Program-made: the position numbers and the translations under genes
In this document: positions 1 to 7,859 of the stretch, piece after piece
How the letters are laid out: each line of letters opens with the position of its first letter
Position numbering within the stretch: the stretch's first letter is position 1
Notes under the pieces: model-generated
What the model was told of the DNA's origin: nothing
The model's database searches: none
What the model saw: only the letters and a program-made list of their open reading frames with translations
Assembly: GCF_000298235.1 (NCBI RefSeq)
Contig: NZ_BAHE01000010.1
Span: 186,001-250,000, forward strand
Direction of reading: 5' to 3'
Length of the DNA: 64,000 nucleotides
Source: Gordonia namibiensis NBRC 108229
Lineage (GTDB): Bacteria; Actinomycetota; Actinomycetes; Mycobacteriales; Mycobacteriaceae

Positions 1-2
1 CC

Positions 3-881
3 CTCAAGGAGGCCTTCGAGCCGTTGACGCCCGGGGCGTTCCGCGTGCCGAACACCAACATCTACCGGGCGGCCGACGACATGTCCGCCGACCCGAAGAA
101 GTTCGGCCGCTGGGCCGCCGACCGCATCGCCGAGGCGATCGAGTTCGAGGGCCCGGACACGGTGTCGGCGGTCTTCCTCGAGCCCGTCCAGAACGCCGGC
201 GGGTGCTTCCCGCCGCCGCCCGGCTATTTCGAGCGGGTCCGCGAGATATGCGACGAGTACGACGTTCTCTTGGTCTCCGACGAGGTGATCTGCGCGTTCG
301 GCCGCATCGGGTCGATGTTCGCCTGCGACGACTTCGGTTATGTCCCCGACATCATCACCTGCGCCAAGGGCATGACATCGGGCTACTCCCCGATCGGCGC
401 GATGATCGCCAGCGACCGCCTGTTCGAACCGTTCCGCGACGGCACCACGACGTTCGCGCACGGTTACACCTTCGGTGGGCACCCGGTGTCGGCGGCAGTC
501 GCGCTGGCCAACCTCGACATCTTCGAGCGCGAGGGCCTCAACGAGCACGTCAAGACCCAGGCACCGGCGTTCCGGGCGACCCTCGAGAAGCTCCACGACC
601 TGCCGATCGTCGGCGACGTACGCGGCGAGGGGTACTTCTACGGGATCGAACTCGTGAAGGACAAGGCCACCAAGGAGACGTTCACGGCGGCCGAGTCCGA
701 ACGCATCCTGCGCGGATTCCTCTCCACCGCACTGTTCGACGCCGGGCTCTACTGCCGCGCCGACGACCGCGGCGACCCCGTCGTCCAGCTCGCCCCTCCG
801 CTGATCGCGGGTCAGGCCGAGTTCGACGAGATCGAGCAGATCCTGCGGTCGGTCCTGGGCCAGGCGTACTCGCTGCTGTAG
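3..881 (+). CDS. Class III PLP-dependent aminotransferase, 5' truncated by the window edge
   Basis: The reading frame is already open at base 3, so the N-terminus lies outside the window and the first Met seen (base 24 on) is not a start. The remaining ~290 residues are the large PLP domain and C-terminal part of a class III (omega) aminotransferase. Visible marks are the VSDEVICAFGR segment with the cofactor-contacting Asp, the AKGMTSGYSPIGA segment carrying the Schiff-base Lys, and a THxxFAHGYTFGGHP-like stretch. These enzymes move an amino group between an amine or omega-amino acid and pyruvate or another keto acid in the cytoplasm. The exact substrate cannot be read. The next gene follows on the same strand after a short gap. 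Confidence 0.9.
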   Translation, partial: LKEAFEPLTPGAFRVPNTNIYRAADDMSADPKKFGRWAADRIAEAIEFEGPDTVSAVFLEPVQNAGGCFPPPPGYFERVREICDEYDVLLVSDEVICAFGRIGSMFACDDFGYVPDIITCAKGMTSGYSPIGAMIASDRLFEPFRDGTTTFAHGYTFGGHPVSAAVALANLDIFEREGLNEHVKTQAPAFRATLEKLHDLPIVGDVRGEGYFYGIELVKDKATKETFTAAESERILRGFLSTALFDAGLYCRADDRGDPVVQLAPPLIAGQAEFDEIEQILRSVLGQAYSLL

Positions 882-948
882 TCCACGCGGCCGAACGTCG
901 GACACGGCCGCTCCGCGCGTCCTGAGCCTGCCCGGTTCCGCTGGTAAC

Positions 949-2262
949 GTGCGGTCGGTGACCTCGGGGTGGACTCGCCGGACCTCATCGGCGCTCGTCG
1001 CCGCCCTGCTCGGGCTACTACTGAGCATGATCGCCGCAGGTCCAACAATTGTCGGACCTGCCGGCGCGGTTCCCGTCCCGACCGGTGCACCGCCGGCCTT
1101 CACGACGCCCCTCACCGACCACTGTCCGCACAAGACCGGCACCCCACCGGCCGTCGACGAGTCCGAGGTCGTCGCACCCGGTTCGACGACCCCGCCCCCG
1201 CTGCCGGTCCCCACCCCGCCGATCGGGGGCGAGGACCTCGGGTACTGCGGCGTCGTCGCCGATCCCGCCGCGGGTCCGGTTCCCCCTCGGCTCACCTCGG
1301 CCGGGTGGCTGATCGCCGACCTCGACTCGGGCAACGTCATCGCGGCCAAGGATCCGCACGGGCGGTACCGGCCGGCGTCGACGATCAAGGTGCTGCTCGC
1401 GCTCATCGTGCTCGACGAGCTCGATCTCGATGCGACGGTCGTCCCGACCGCGGAGGACTGGAGCACCGAGGGCGACTCCTGCGGGATGGGGCCCGGCGGT
1501 CGCTACTCCGTCCGCGACCTGCTGACCGGGCTGCTCATGGTGTCGGGCAACGACTGCGCCAACGCCCTCGCGCGCGAACTCGGCGGTGTGGAGACCACGC
1601 TGGAGAAGATGAACGAACGCGCCCGCGAGCTGGGCGCCGCCGACACCCGCGCGGCCAGCCCGTCGGGTCTCGACGCCGCCGGGATGTCCTCCTCGCCGTA
1701 CGACCTCGCCCTGATCTACCGGGAAGCCATGGCACAGGAGACCTTCCGGGAGTTGATCGCCAAGCCCACCTTCCGGTTCCCCGGGTATCCCCGCCGACCC
1801 GATGTGCCCGGCGACAAGGACCATCCGGCGTACGACATGTACAGCAGCAACCGCCTTCTGGTGGACGGTTATCCAGGCATGCTCGGCGGCAAGACCGGAT
1901 ACACCGACGACGCCCGCAAGACCTACGTCGGCGCGGCCGAACGCGACGGACGCCGCATCCTCGTCGTCCAGATGTACGGACTTTCGGTCGAGGGCGACAT
2001 GTACTGGGACCAGGCGCGGGAGATGTTCGAGTACGGATTCCGGGCCGACCCGAACATCTCGGTTGGACGCCTCGTCGAATCATTCGGGGAAGCAGTCGAA
2101 ACCACCGCACCGCGCGCCGCGTCGTCGGCGGACTCCCACCTCGCGAGCACCGGTTCCGACGCCGCCTCACCCATCTCGGTCCGCATCCTCATCGGACTCG
2201 TCGCAGCCCTCGCCGCCGTGGTCCTCTTGCTGGTGGGATTGAGGCTCTTCGGGCGTAGGTGA
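949..2262 (+). CDS. dacB: D-alanyl-D-alanine carboxypeptidase (peptidase S11, DacB type)
   Basis: Penicillin-binding serine carboxypeptidase that trims the terminal D-Ala of peptidoglycan stem peptides outside the membrane. All three active-site motifs are present: S144-T-I-K147, S199-G-N, and K315-T-G. An N-terminal hydrophobic export segment spans about residues 13-32, followed by a Pro-rich linker to residue 115. The C-terminus has a hydrophobic helix (about 412-433) ending in Arg residues, so the protein is anchored with its catalytic domain outside. LASTG at 398-402 precedes this helix and resembles a class E sortase signal (inference). The start is GTG at 949. 437 aa is normal for mycobacterial DacB1 relatives. 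The gene ends 3 bp from a convergent flavin reductase gene. Confidence 0.93.
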   Translation: MRSVTSGWTRRTSSALVAALLGLLLSMIAAGPTIVGPAGAVPVPTGAPPAFTTPLTDHCPHKTGTPPAVDESEVVAPGSTTPPPLPVPTPPIGGEDLGYCGVVADPAAGPVPPRLTSAGWLIADLDSGNVIAAKDPHGRYRPASTIKVLLALIVLDELDLDATVVPTAEDWSTEGDSCGMGPGGRYSVRDLLTGLLMVSGNDCANALARELGGVETTLEKMNERARELGAADTRAASPSGLDAAGMSSSPYDLALIYREAMAQETFRELIAKPTFRFPGYPRRPDVPGDKDHPAYDMYSSNRLLVDGYPGMLGGKTGYTDDARKTYVGAAERDGRRILVVQMYGLSVEGDMYWDQAREMFEYGFRADPNISVGRLVESFGEAVETTAPRAASSADSHLASTGSDAASPISVRILIGLVAALAAVVLLLVGLRLFGRR

Positions 2263-2265
2263 CGC

Positions 2266-2790
2266 TCAACCGCCGGCCGACTCCGACACGACCCCATCCG
2301 ACGCGGGTGCCAATCGGTGGAACCCACTGCGGTGGAAGACCAATGGAGAAGTGGCCGGATCGGTGTCGAGGGTATGTACACGCAGCAGTATGACGAGGTG
2401 ATCACCCGCATCGAGCTCGGCGTACACCGACGTCGTCAGCCATCCGCTCGCGTCCCGCAGGACGATGCTCCCGTCGTCGAGCGAATCCCAATCGACGCCG
2501 GCGAAGCGGTCTCCGTGTTTTGTCGATAGCCTCAGGCAGACCTCACCGTGCTGTTCGGCGAGAATCGTGACCCCGAGTCGCGCTGCCGCACGGAGGTCCG
2601 GCCACGTCTGCGACGATCGTTGGACGCAGACCGACACCAACGGCGGGTCGAGCGACACTGCTGTGAATGTGCTCGCCGCCATTCCCACCGGGCGCCCGTC
2701 TCGCATGGCGCACAACGCCACGACGCCGGACGGGAAGGCACCGAACACTTCTCGGAGACGGCTCGGGACGAGATCGGTCTGTTCTCTCAT
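2266..2790 (-). CDS. Flavin reductase family protein (HpaC/NtaB-like)
   Basis: 174-residue protein of the flavin reductase-like domain family (split-barrel FMN fold). It begins with an FGAFPSGVVALCA segment and carries the MAASTFTAVSLDPPLVSVCV motif typical of reductases that supply FMNH2 or FADH2 to two-component monooxygenases. It is the last gene of a five-gene reverse operon, 27 bp after the PDR-type reductase gene. The most economical partner is the LLM-class monooxygenase at the head of the same operon (inference from context). The substrate oxygenated by the pair is unknown. NAD(P)H specificity cannot be told from the sequence. Confidence 0.88.
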   Translation of the reverse strand: MREQTDLVPSRLREVFGAFPSGVVALCAMRDGRPVGMAASTFTAVSLDPPLVSVCVQRSSQTWPDLRAAARLGVTILAEQHGEVCLRLSTKHGDRFAGVDWDSLDDGSIVLRDASGWLTTSVYAELDAGDHLVILLRVHTLDTDPATSPLVFHRSGFHRLAPASDGVVSESAGG

Positions 2791-2817
2791 CGCATGACTT
2801 CTCTCTCGTAGTGCTTG

Positions 2818-3810
2818 TCACAGATCGAGCACCAGTCGAGACGTGCAGGACCGGGACACACAGGTCATGATCACGTCGCCGGCTTCCCGTTCGTCGTCGG
2901 TGAGTACGGAATCACGGTGCTCGGGTACGCCGTCGAGCACAGTGGCCTCGCACGTGCCGCAAGTCCCCTCGCGACAGGAGGAGGAGACAATAACCCCGCC
3001 GACTCTCTCGACGGCTTCGAGGATCGTTTCATCATCCGCGACAGTCACTGTTACCCCGGACATCTGGCACTCGACCTCAAAGGGAGTATCACCGACGCGG
3101 GGCCCCACCGGCTCGGCCGGGCTGAAGCGTTCCGTATGGAGGGCTCCGTGCGGCCACGACTCCGTCTCCGATTCGATGGCCGTCAGCAGCCCCTCGGGTC
3201 CGCAGCAGTACACGCCGACACCTTCTCGTGGTTCACCGAGGATCCACGTCAGGTTCAACAGGCCGACCTCGTCCTGCGGGTAAAGGTGCACTTTGTCGCC
3301 GTAGCCGGCAATCTCATCGGCAAAGGCCATCGAACCGCGGGTACGACCGCCGTAGTGCAGCGACCACGGGACACCCCGCGTCTCGGCCTCGCGGAGCATC
3401 GGCAGGATGGGCGTCACCCCGATCCCACCCGCTATGAACAGGTACTCGGCAGCGTCCTCGAGCGGGAAGTGGTTGCGCGGTCCGCGGACCCGGACGCGGT
3501 CGCCGCAGGAGAGTCGATGAGCACGTTCGGAGCCGCCGCGACTTTGACGTTCCCGCAGAACCGCGATACGCCATGTCGGCTCGAGGGGTGACCCGCACAG
3601 CGAATACTGCCGAACGAGGTCGTTGCCGAGGTCGAGGTCGATGTGGGCGCCCGGCGAGAAGTGCGGTAGTGCAGTTCCGTCATCCGCTTCCAGTCTCAGA
3701 CTCACCACGTTGACGCCCTCGAAGCAGACGCTATGGACCTTCACGTCGATCCACTCGACATCGTCTGGCGTGCCGGCGGCCGGGTCTTTGACTGCGGAAG
3801 ATTGAGTCAT
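2818..3810 (-). CDS. PDR/VanB-family oxidoreductase (FMN, NAD(P)H, 2Fe-2S)
   Basis: 330-residue phthalate dioxygenase reductase-type electron-transfer protein. Domain order is FMN-binding barrel (RQYSL motif near residue 90), NAD(P)H-binding domain (AGGIGVTPILPML near 150, YCCGPEGLL near 220) and a C-terminal plant-type 2Fe-2S domain. The cluster ligands are visible as Cys-x4-Cys-x2-Cys in SCREGTCGTC plus a distal Cys in MTCVSRS. It carries electrons from NAD(P)H to an oxygenase. No Rieske oxygenase alpha subunit lies in the window. The P450 encoded in the divergent operon is therefore a candidate acceptor, as in fused P450-PDR enzymes (inference). The next gene follows 27 bp downstream. Confidence 0.92.
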   Translation of the reverse strand: MTQSSAVKDPAAGTPDDVEWIDVKVHSVCFEGVNVVSLRLEADDGTALPHFSPGAHIDLDLGNDLVRQYSLCGSPLEPTWRIAVLRERQSRGGSERAHRLSCGDRVRVRGPRNHFPLEDAAEYLFIAGGIGVTPILPMLREAETRGVPWSLHYGGRTRGSMAFADEIAGYGDKVHLYPQDEVGLLNLTWILGEPREGVGVYCCGPEGLLTAIESETESWPHGALHTERFSPAEPVGPRVGDTPFEVECQMSGVTVTVADDETILEAVERVGGVIVSSSCREGTCGTCEATVLDGVPEHRDSVLTDDEREAGDVIMTCVSRSCTSRLVLDL

Positions 3811-3883
3811 TCGAAGTCACCCGACCGAATCCGAAGGCATACCCGCACTTTCGAGGCGTGGCCGGCTCCGAAACCGTCCACGG

Positions 3884-5314
3884 TCATCGACGCGTGCCGC
3901 GGGCGTCGATGACGCGGCGTGCCTTGAAGGTGGTCGGTTCCAGAGTGCCCGGCGTCAGCACCTCGAACGGGATCCGGATTCCCAACCGTTGCTTCAACAC
4001 AGCCTCGGCGCGGCCGACGAGCCCGCCCTGGGCTTCGGTACGTCGGTCGTCATCCATCGCCTGCCAGGCCTCGTGTGTACCGGCCGAGACCTCGGCGTGA
4101 ACTGCGATCTCGTCGAGTGCACCTTCGGTGTGGACATGAATCCGGAATTCGGGTCCGAGTTCAGGGATGTCACGCAATGCGGTCTCGACGGCACTCGGGT
4201 AGATGTTGGCACCCCGGATGACGAGCATGTCGTCGAGACGTCCGAGCACACCCTCGGGCATGCGCGGGTAGGTTCGGCCGCACACGCACGGGGTGTCGTC
4301 GAGGTACGTCTCGTCGCCGGGCGCGAATCGGATCATCGGTTGGGATTCTCGCCATAGGTGCGTGTAGATCACGGCGCCACGTTCGCCGACAGGGATCGCC
4401 AGATTGTGGTCGTCCCGATCGACGACCTCGGTGTAGACCTCATCGGTGATCAGGTGCGTGCCGGTACCCGCCTCGCATCCGACGCTGGTCTGGAACGGAT
4501 ACATCTCCGAGGTCGAACCGGCATCGGCAACCGTTGCGCCCCAGCCCTCTTCAATGATCCGTCGCGTGCCGGGCAGGCTCCCACCGGGTTCGCCGCCGAC
4601 CAGCACGTGCCGTACCGAACTGGCCCGCAGGTCGACCCCCATCCGCTCCGCCACGGACAGCAGGTGAATGCAGTACGACGGGGTCGCACTGAACACCGTC
4701 GAGCCGAGAGTGCGGATCATCTCGATGTGTTTCTCGGAATCGGTGACCCCCAGGGGGAAGACCGTGGCGCCGATGCGTTCCACGCCCTGTAGGACACCCC
4801 AGCCACCGAAGAACAGTCCGAACGGGAAACCGATTTGGACGATGTCGTCGGGGCGCACACCTGCACACCACTGCGCCATGGCGTGTACATCGGCGGCCCG
4901 GTCCCAGTCACCGCGGGACACCGCATACATCGTCGGGGTACCCGACGTGCCCGATGACCCATGGACGCGCGCAATACCACCGGCGCCGAAATCCTTTGTG
5001 TACGAGCCGAACGGTGGATGCTCCTGCTGATCTGCGACAAGCATTCTCTTGGTGATGATCGGAACCTTTGCCGTGAAGTCCGCAAGCGACGTCACGTCTT
5101 CGGGCCGAAACCCATGCTTGTCGTAATGGCGCCGATAGAACGGCAGCTCGTCGTACACATAGCGCAGCTGGAGCTGGATCCGCTCGAGAATCCGACGATC
5201 CCGCTCCTCGGGGTCGAGTGTTTCGCGGGCCTCGTCCCAGTATCGGCGAGTCGCGTAATGGGAGGCTGAGTCAGCGTCGGCGGCGGTGGCGGCAAGCGCT
5301 TGTGAAGGGGGCAT
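3884..5314 (-). CDS. Phenylacetate-CoA ligase family protein (PaaK-like)
   Basis: 476-residue ANL-superfamily enzyme of the PaaK branch, which activates aryl or aryl-alkyl carboxylates to CoA thioesters with ATP. Visible motifs are the phosphate loop SSGTSGTPT (near residue 105), the hinge region EGVLGRLDDMLVIRGANIYP near 380, and a C-terminal PaaK domain ending TFKARRVIDARG. The ATG at 5314 is chosen because AAGGA lies about 10 bases upstream. A GTG at 5335 lacks a ribosome site. It sits between the SDR and PDR genes in the reverse catabolic operon. The substrate is not necessarily phenylacetate, because none of the paaABC or paaG/Z ring-degradation genes is nearby. Confidence 0.88.
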   Translation of the reverse strand: MPPSQALAATAADADSASHYATRRYWDEARETLDPEERDRRILERIQLQLRYVYDELPFYRRHYDKHGFRPEDVTSLADFTAKVPIITKRMLVADQQEHPPFGSYTKDFGAGGIARVHGSSGTSGTPTMYAVSRGDWDRAADVHAMAQWCAGVRPDDIVQIGFPFGLFFGGWGVLQGVERIGATVFPLGVTDSEKHIEMIRTLGSTVFSATPSYCIHLLSVAERMGVDLRASSVRHVLVGGEPGGSLPGTRRIIEEGWGATVADAGSTSEMYPFQTSVGCEAGTGTHLITDEVYTEVVDRDDHNLAIPVGERGAVIYTHLWRESQPMIRFAPGDETYLDDTPCVCGRTYPRMPEGVLGRLDDMLVIRGANIYPSAVETALRDIPELGPEFRIHVHTEGALDEIAVHAEVSAGTHEAWQAMDDDRRTEAQGGLVGRAEAVLKQRLGIRIPFEVLTPGTLEPTTFKARRVIDARGTRR

Positions 5315-5345
5315 CGATGTCTGTCCTTGGCTCACGGAGATGGAT

Positions 5346-6194
5346 TCAGGCGGGTCGGCTGACCAGACCCTGGGTCTCGGCCACGTCCCAGTACGAATGC
5401 AGACCACGGACGTGCTGGCCGCCGTCGACTGGGATGAAGTGACCGGTGATGCGCGCGGCATGCTCCGACATGAGGAACATTGCGACATCTGCGATGTCCG
5501 TCGCGTGCTGATGACGAGCCGGGGCGATCAGGGTGCGATCCAAGAACTCCTGGCCGATCTGGCCGACGGTGAATCCCGCCCCGAGCGGGGTGTCGACAGT
5601 GCCAGGCCCGATCGAGTTCACGCGTATTCCGTACCGTCCTAGTTCACCGGCACTCACCTTGGTGAACTGCATGACTCCAGCCTTGGCGGCACAGTAGTGG
5701 CCTAGACCGTCGGTGGCTGCGACGGCATTGAGTGACGAGATGTTGACGATCGATCCCCCTTCCCCGGCGCCGATCGCCTGCTGGGCGAACGCCTGTGTGC
5801 ACAGGAATGTGCCCTTGAGAAGGGTGTCGACGATGAGGTCCCAGTCTTCCTCGGAGCAGTCCCGGATCAGCGACAACGACGCAGTCCCAGCATTGTTCAC
5901 GAGGTGATGAACCGGTCCGAAGGTGTTCTGCGCCAACCGGAATGCTTCGCGGACGTCCCCCTTGACCGCCACCGAACCCACGTGCCAGGCCAGGCGGTCA
6001 GAGTGACCCAGCTCCGCCGCGGCCAGTTCAGCATTTTCTGCGCTCTTCTCCAAGACCACGACGTTTGCCCCCGCCTCGAGTAGCGCGGCGGTGATGGCTT
6101 TTCCGATTCCGCTCCCGCCGCCGGTGACGAGAGCGACCCGGCCGGCGAAGTCATCGTTTGTTCGGGGCACCGAATCAAACCCCCAGGGCGACAC
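5346..6194 (-). CDS. SDR family NAD(P)-dependent oxidoreductase
   Basis: Classical short-chain dehydrogenase. It has the cofactor motif TGGGSGIGKA near residue 25, the structural NNAG motif near 97, catalytic Ser in NISSLNA and Tyr-x3-Lys in HYCAAKAG, and a C-terminal VDGGQHV. It probably interconverts an alcohol and a ketone among the intermediates of this catabolic cluster. The ATG at 6194 overlaps the end of the LLM gene by 20 bp. A GTG at 6170, four bases past the LLM stop, is an equally plausible start and would begin at VPRTNDDFAG. Translational coupling to the LLM gene is likely either way. Confidence 0.9.
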   Translation of the reverse strand: MSPWGFDSVPRTNDDFAGRVALVTGGGSGIGKAITAALLEAGANVVVLEKSAENAELAAAELGHSDRLAWHVGSVAVKGDVREAFRLAQNTFGPVHHLVNNAGTASLSLIRDCSEEDWDLIVDTLLKGTFLCTQAFAQQAIGAGEGGSIVNISSLNAVAATDGLGHYCAAKAGVMQFTKVSAGELGRYGIRVNSIGPGTVDTPLGAGFTVGQIGQEFLDRTLIAPARHQHATDIADVAMFLMSEHAARITGHFIPVDGGQHVRGLHSYWDVAETQGLVSRPA

Positions 6195-7281
6195 GCGCGA
6201 GCTTGTTTCGTCGAGCCATGTTCTCGCGCGGGGTAAATTGCGGCGTGACGTAGCGCGCGAAGAGCTCGAGAGAGCGATTCCACTTGTCCGTTGTCACCCA
6301 GTCACGGCTGTTGATCAGGAACGTTCCGAATCCACCGGTGACCTCTTCCAGTTCGCGGATCTGACGGGTGCAGTCCTCGGGGCTCCCGATGATCCACGGG
6401 ATCTCCTCGACCATCCACTCGAAGGTGAGTTCGGCGTCGTCCATGCCCTCCCCCTTCTTCATCAGCGCACCGAGACCGAGGCCCAACAGGTACTCGTAGG
6501 ACCGATGCACGCCTGCCCGGATCTCCTTCATCGCCTGGTCCTTACTGTCAGACACGTAGACCTCGCGGGTGATCCGCCAGTTCTGGCGCGCGACCTCGGG
6601 GTCGAGACCGTTCTCCTCCGCCGCCGAGGTCAGCGCCGCAGCATGTGCCGCCAGGTCAGGGGCGTTCGGATACCCGTTGTTGTCCCCCGGAGCGAAGTAC
6701 ACGCTGAGAGCCTTCCACCCCTTGGCGCCGCACCGGGCGTAGTTGTGCGTTCCGGTCAGGCCGGCGATCGCGAAGGGCGGAACCTCCTGGTAGGGGCCGA
6801 CCTGCAGCTGACGGTTCTCGTACTTCCAGTACACGCCTTCATAATTGACGGGCTCGTCGGAGGTGAGGAGCTCCCAGATGATCTCTAGCGCCTCGGTGGT
6901 ACGGGGAGCGGCCTCGGACCGTTCGAGCTGGAACAGGGCCTGGTCCGTGGGCAGCCCTCCGCCGCCGAAACCGTACTCCAACCGGCCGTGGGTGAGGTGG
7001 TCGAGGAATGCCAAACGCTCGGCAACCTGGAACGGGTCCTGGTACGGGAGGTTGACCACGCCGGTGCCGAGTCGGATCCTGCTCGTGAGGGCCGAGGCCT
7101 TCGCGAGCAGCAGTTCCGGCATCGGGACGTTCTCGTAGCCACCGGTGTGGTGTTCGCCGATCCAGAACTCGCTGAAACCCAGCTTCTCCGCCAGAACGAT
7201 CTCTTCGATGTCCCGGTCGTAGGACAACGACCAGTTCTCGATCGGCGGGTGTTCCGGCATCGCGAACAGACCAAACCTCAT
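6175..7281 (-). CDS. LLM class flavin-dependent oxidoreductase (luciferase-like monooxygenase)
   Basis: 368-residue member of the bacterial luciferase family (TIM barrel). It opens with MRFGLFAMPEHPP and contains FWIGEHHTGGYENVPMPELLLA, the R-I-x-L-G-T-G-V-V segment and the YGFGGGGLPTDQ loop that contacts reduced flavin. Such enzymes use externally supplied FMNH2 and O2 for oxygenation. The flavin reductase at the end of the same operon is the obvious supplier. The ATG at 7281 has a strong GGGAGGT ribosome site 5-6 bases upstream. It is the first gene of the reverse operon and is divergent from the DUF35 gene across a region with two inverted repeats. Confidence 0.93.
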   Translation of the reverse strand: MRFGLFAMPEHPPIENWSLSYDRDIEEIVLAEKLGFSEFWIGEHHTGGYENVPMPELLLAKASALTSRIRLGTGVVNLPYQDPFQVAERLAFLDHLTHGRLEYGFGGGGLPTDQALFQLERSEAAPRTTEALEIIWELLTSDEPVNYEGVYWKYENRQLQVGPYQEVPPFAIAGLTGTHNYARCGAKGWKALSVYFAPGDNNGYPNAPDLAAHAAALTSAAEENGLDPEVARQNWRITREVYVSDSKDQAMKEIRAGVHRSYEYLLGLGLGALMKKGEGMDDAELTFEWMVEEIPWIIGSPEDCTRQIRELEEVTGGFGTFLINSRDWVTTDKWNRSLELFARYVTPQFTPRENMARRNKLARVALGV

Positions 7282-7326
7282 GTGTGACCTCCCTGTACGG
7301 CTGAGCCCGGTCGTTGACCAGACACA

Positions 7327-7350
7327 TATTGGTTTATTGCCGACCCAATA
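7327..7350. promoter_or_regulatory. Inverted repeat TATTGG-N12-CCAATA, candidate regulator operator
   Basis: Perfect 6-bp arms separated by 12 bp lie 46 bp upstream of the LLM start and about 120 bp upstream of the forward operon. This is the only shared control region of the two divergent catabolic operons, and the forward operon ends with a TetR gene. The size and symmetry suit a TetR dimer. The assignment is inferred from position and symmetry. Confidence 0.5.
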
Positions 7351-7441
7351 GTGATCTGACTCACTGCGGCGTGTCAAGGGTGGTCTAAGAAACCGGCTTT
7401 TCGCAACAGCTTTCGAGGACTCCCCGACCGACCTAGCGATT

Positions 7442-7467
7442 GATAACCAACCCCAGGTCTGTTTATC
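7442..7467. promoter_or_regulatory. Second imperfect inverted repeat GATAACC-N12-GTTTATC
   Basis: Seven-base arms with one mismatch and the same 12-bp spacing as the upstream repeat. It ends two bases before the GTG start of the DUF35 gene. It could be a second operator for the local TetR protein or a leader element limiting translation. The arm sequences differ from the first repeat, so the two may not bind the same protein. Confidence 0.35.
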
Positions 7468-7469
7468 TT

Positions 7470-7859
7470 GTGACCGTGAACACAAGCGAGCAAACCCGTG
7501 TAGGCGTGGATCCGCGGCCGGTCGTGAAGCACGGCGACGACGGCACCTGGACTGTTTCCGGTTCGCGGTGCACGCGCTGCGCGAGAGCGATCGCCTACCA
7601 GTGGCCGCGCTGCCCTGGTTGCGCGGGCGAGGTGCACCCAGAGGATTTCGTCGGCATCGGCGTGGTGTGGAGCCGGACCACCATCCACATCGCGGTGGGC
7701 GATCACGTTCCGCCGTACACGGTGGCCTACGTCGACCTCGACAACGGGCCTCGAGTACTGGCCCAAGCGAGCGGAGAGACCGTCGACGTCGGCGCCCGGG
7801 TCCGCCTGGTCGGCCTCACGTCCAGCGGAGATCCGCACGTCGAGGAGGTGCGCCGATGA
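7470..7859 (+). CDS. Zn-ribbon/OB-fold protein (DUF35 family), thiolase partner
   Basis: 129-residue protein with an N-terminal rubredoxin-like zinc ribbon (Cys pairs in SRCTRCAR and WPRCPGC) followed by an OB fold (DUF35). DUF35 proteins commonly form complexes with thiolase-like or aldolase enzymes, for example in steroid side-chain degradation and polyketide-type acyl condensation. Here the stop codon overlaps the ATG of the thiolase gene by four bases, supporting a stoichiometric complex. GTG at 7470 or 7476 may be the start. Neither has a strong ribosome site. It is the first gene of the forward operon. Confidence 0.85.
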   Translation: MTVNTSEQTRVGVDPRPVVKHGDDGTWTVSGSRCTRCARAIAYQWPRCPGCAGEVHPEDFVGIGVVWSRTTIHIAVGDHVPPYTVAYVDLDNGPRVLAQASGETVDVGARVRLVGLTSSGDPHVEEVRR

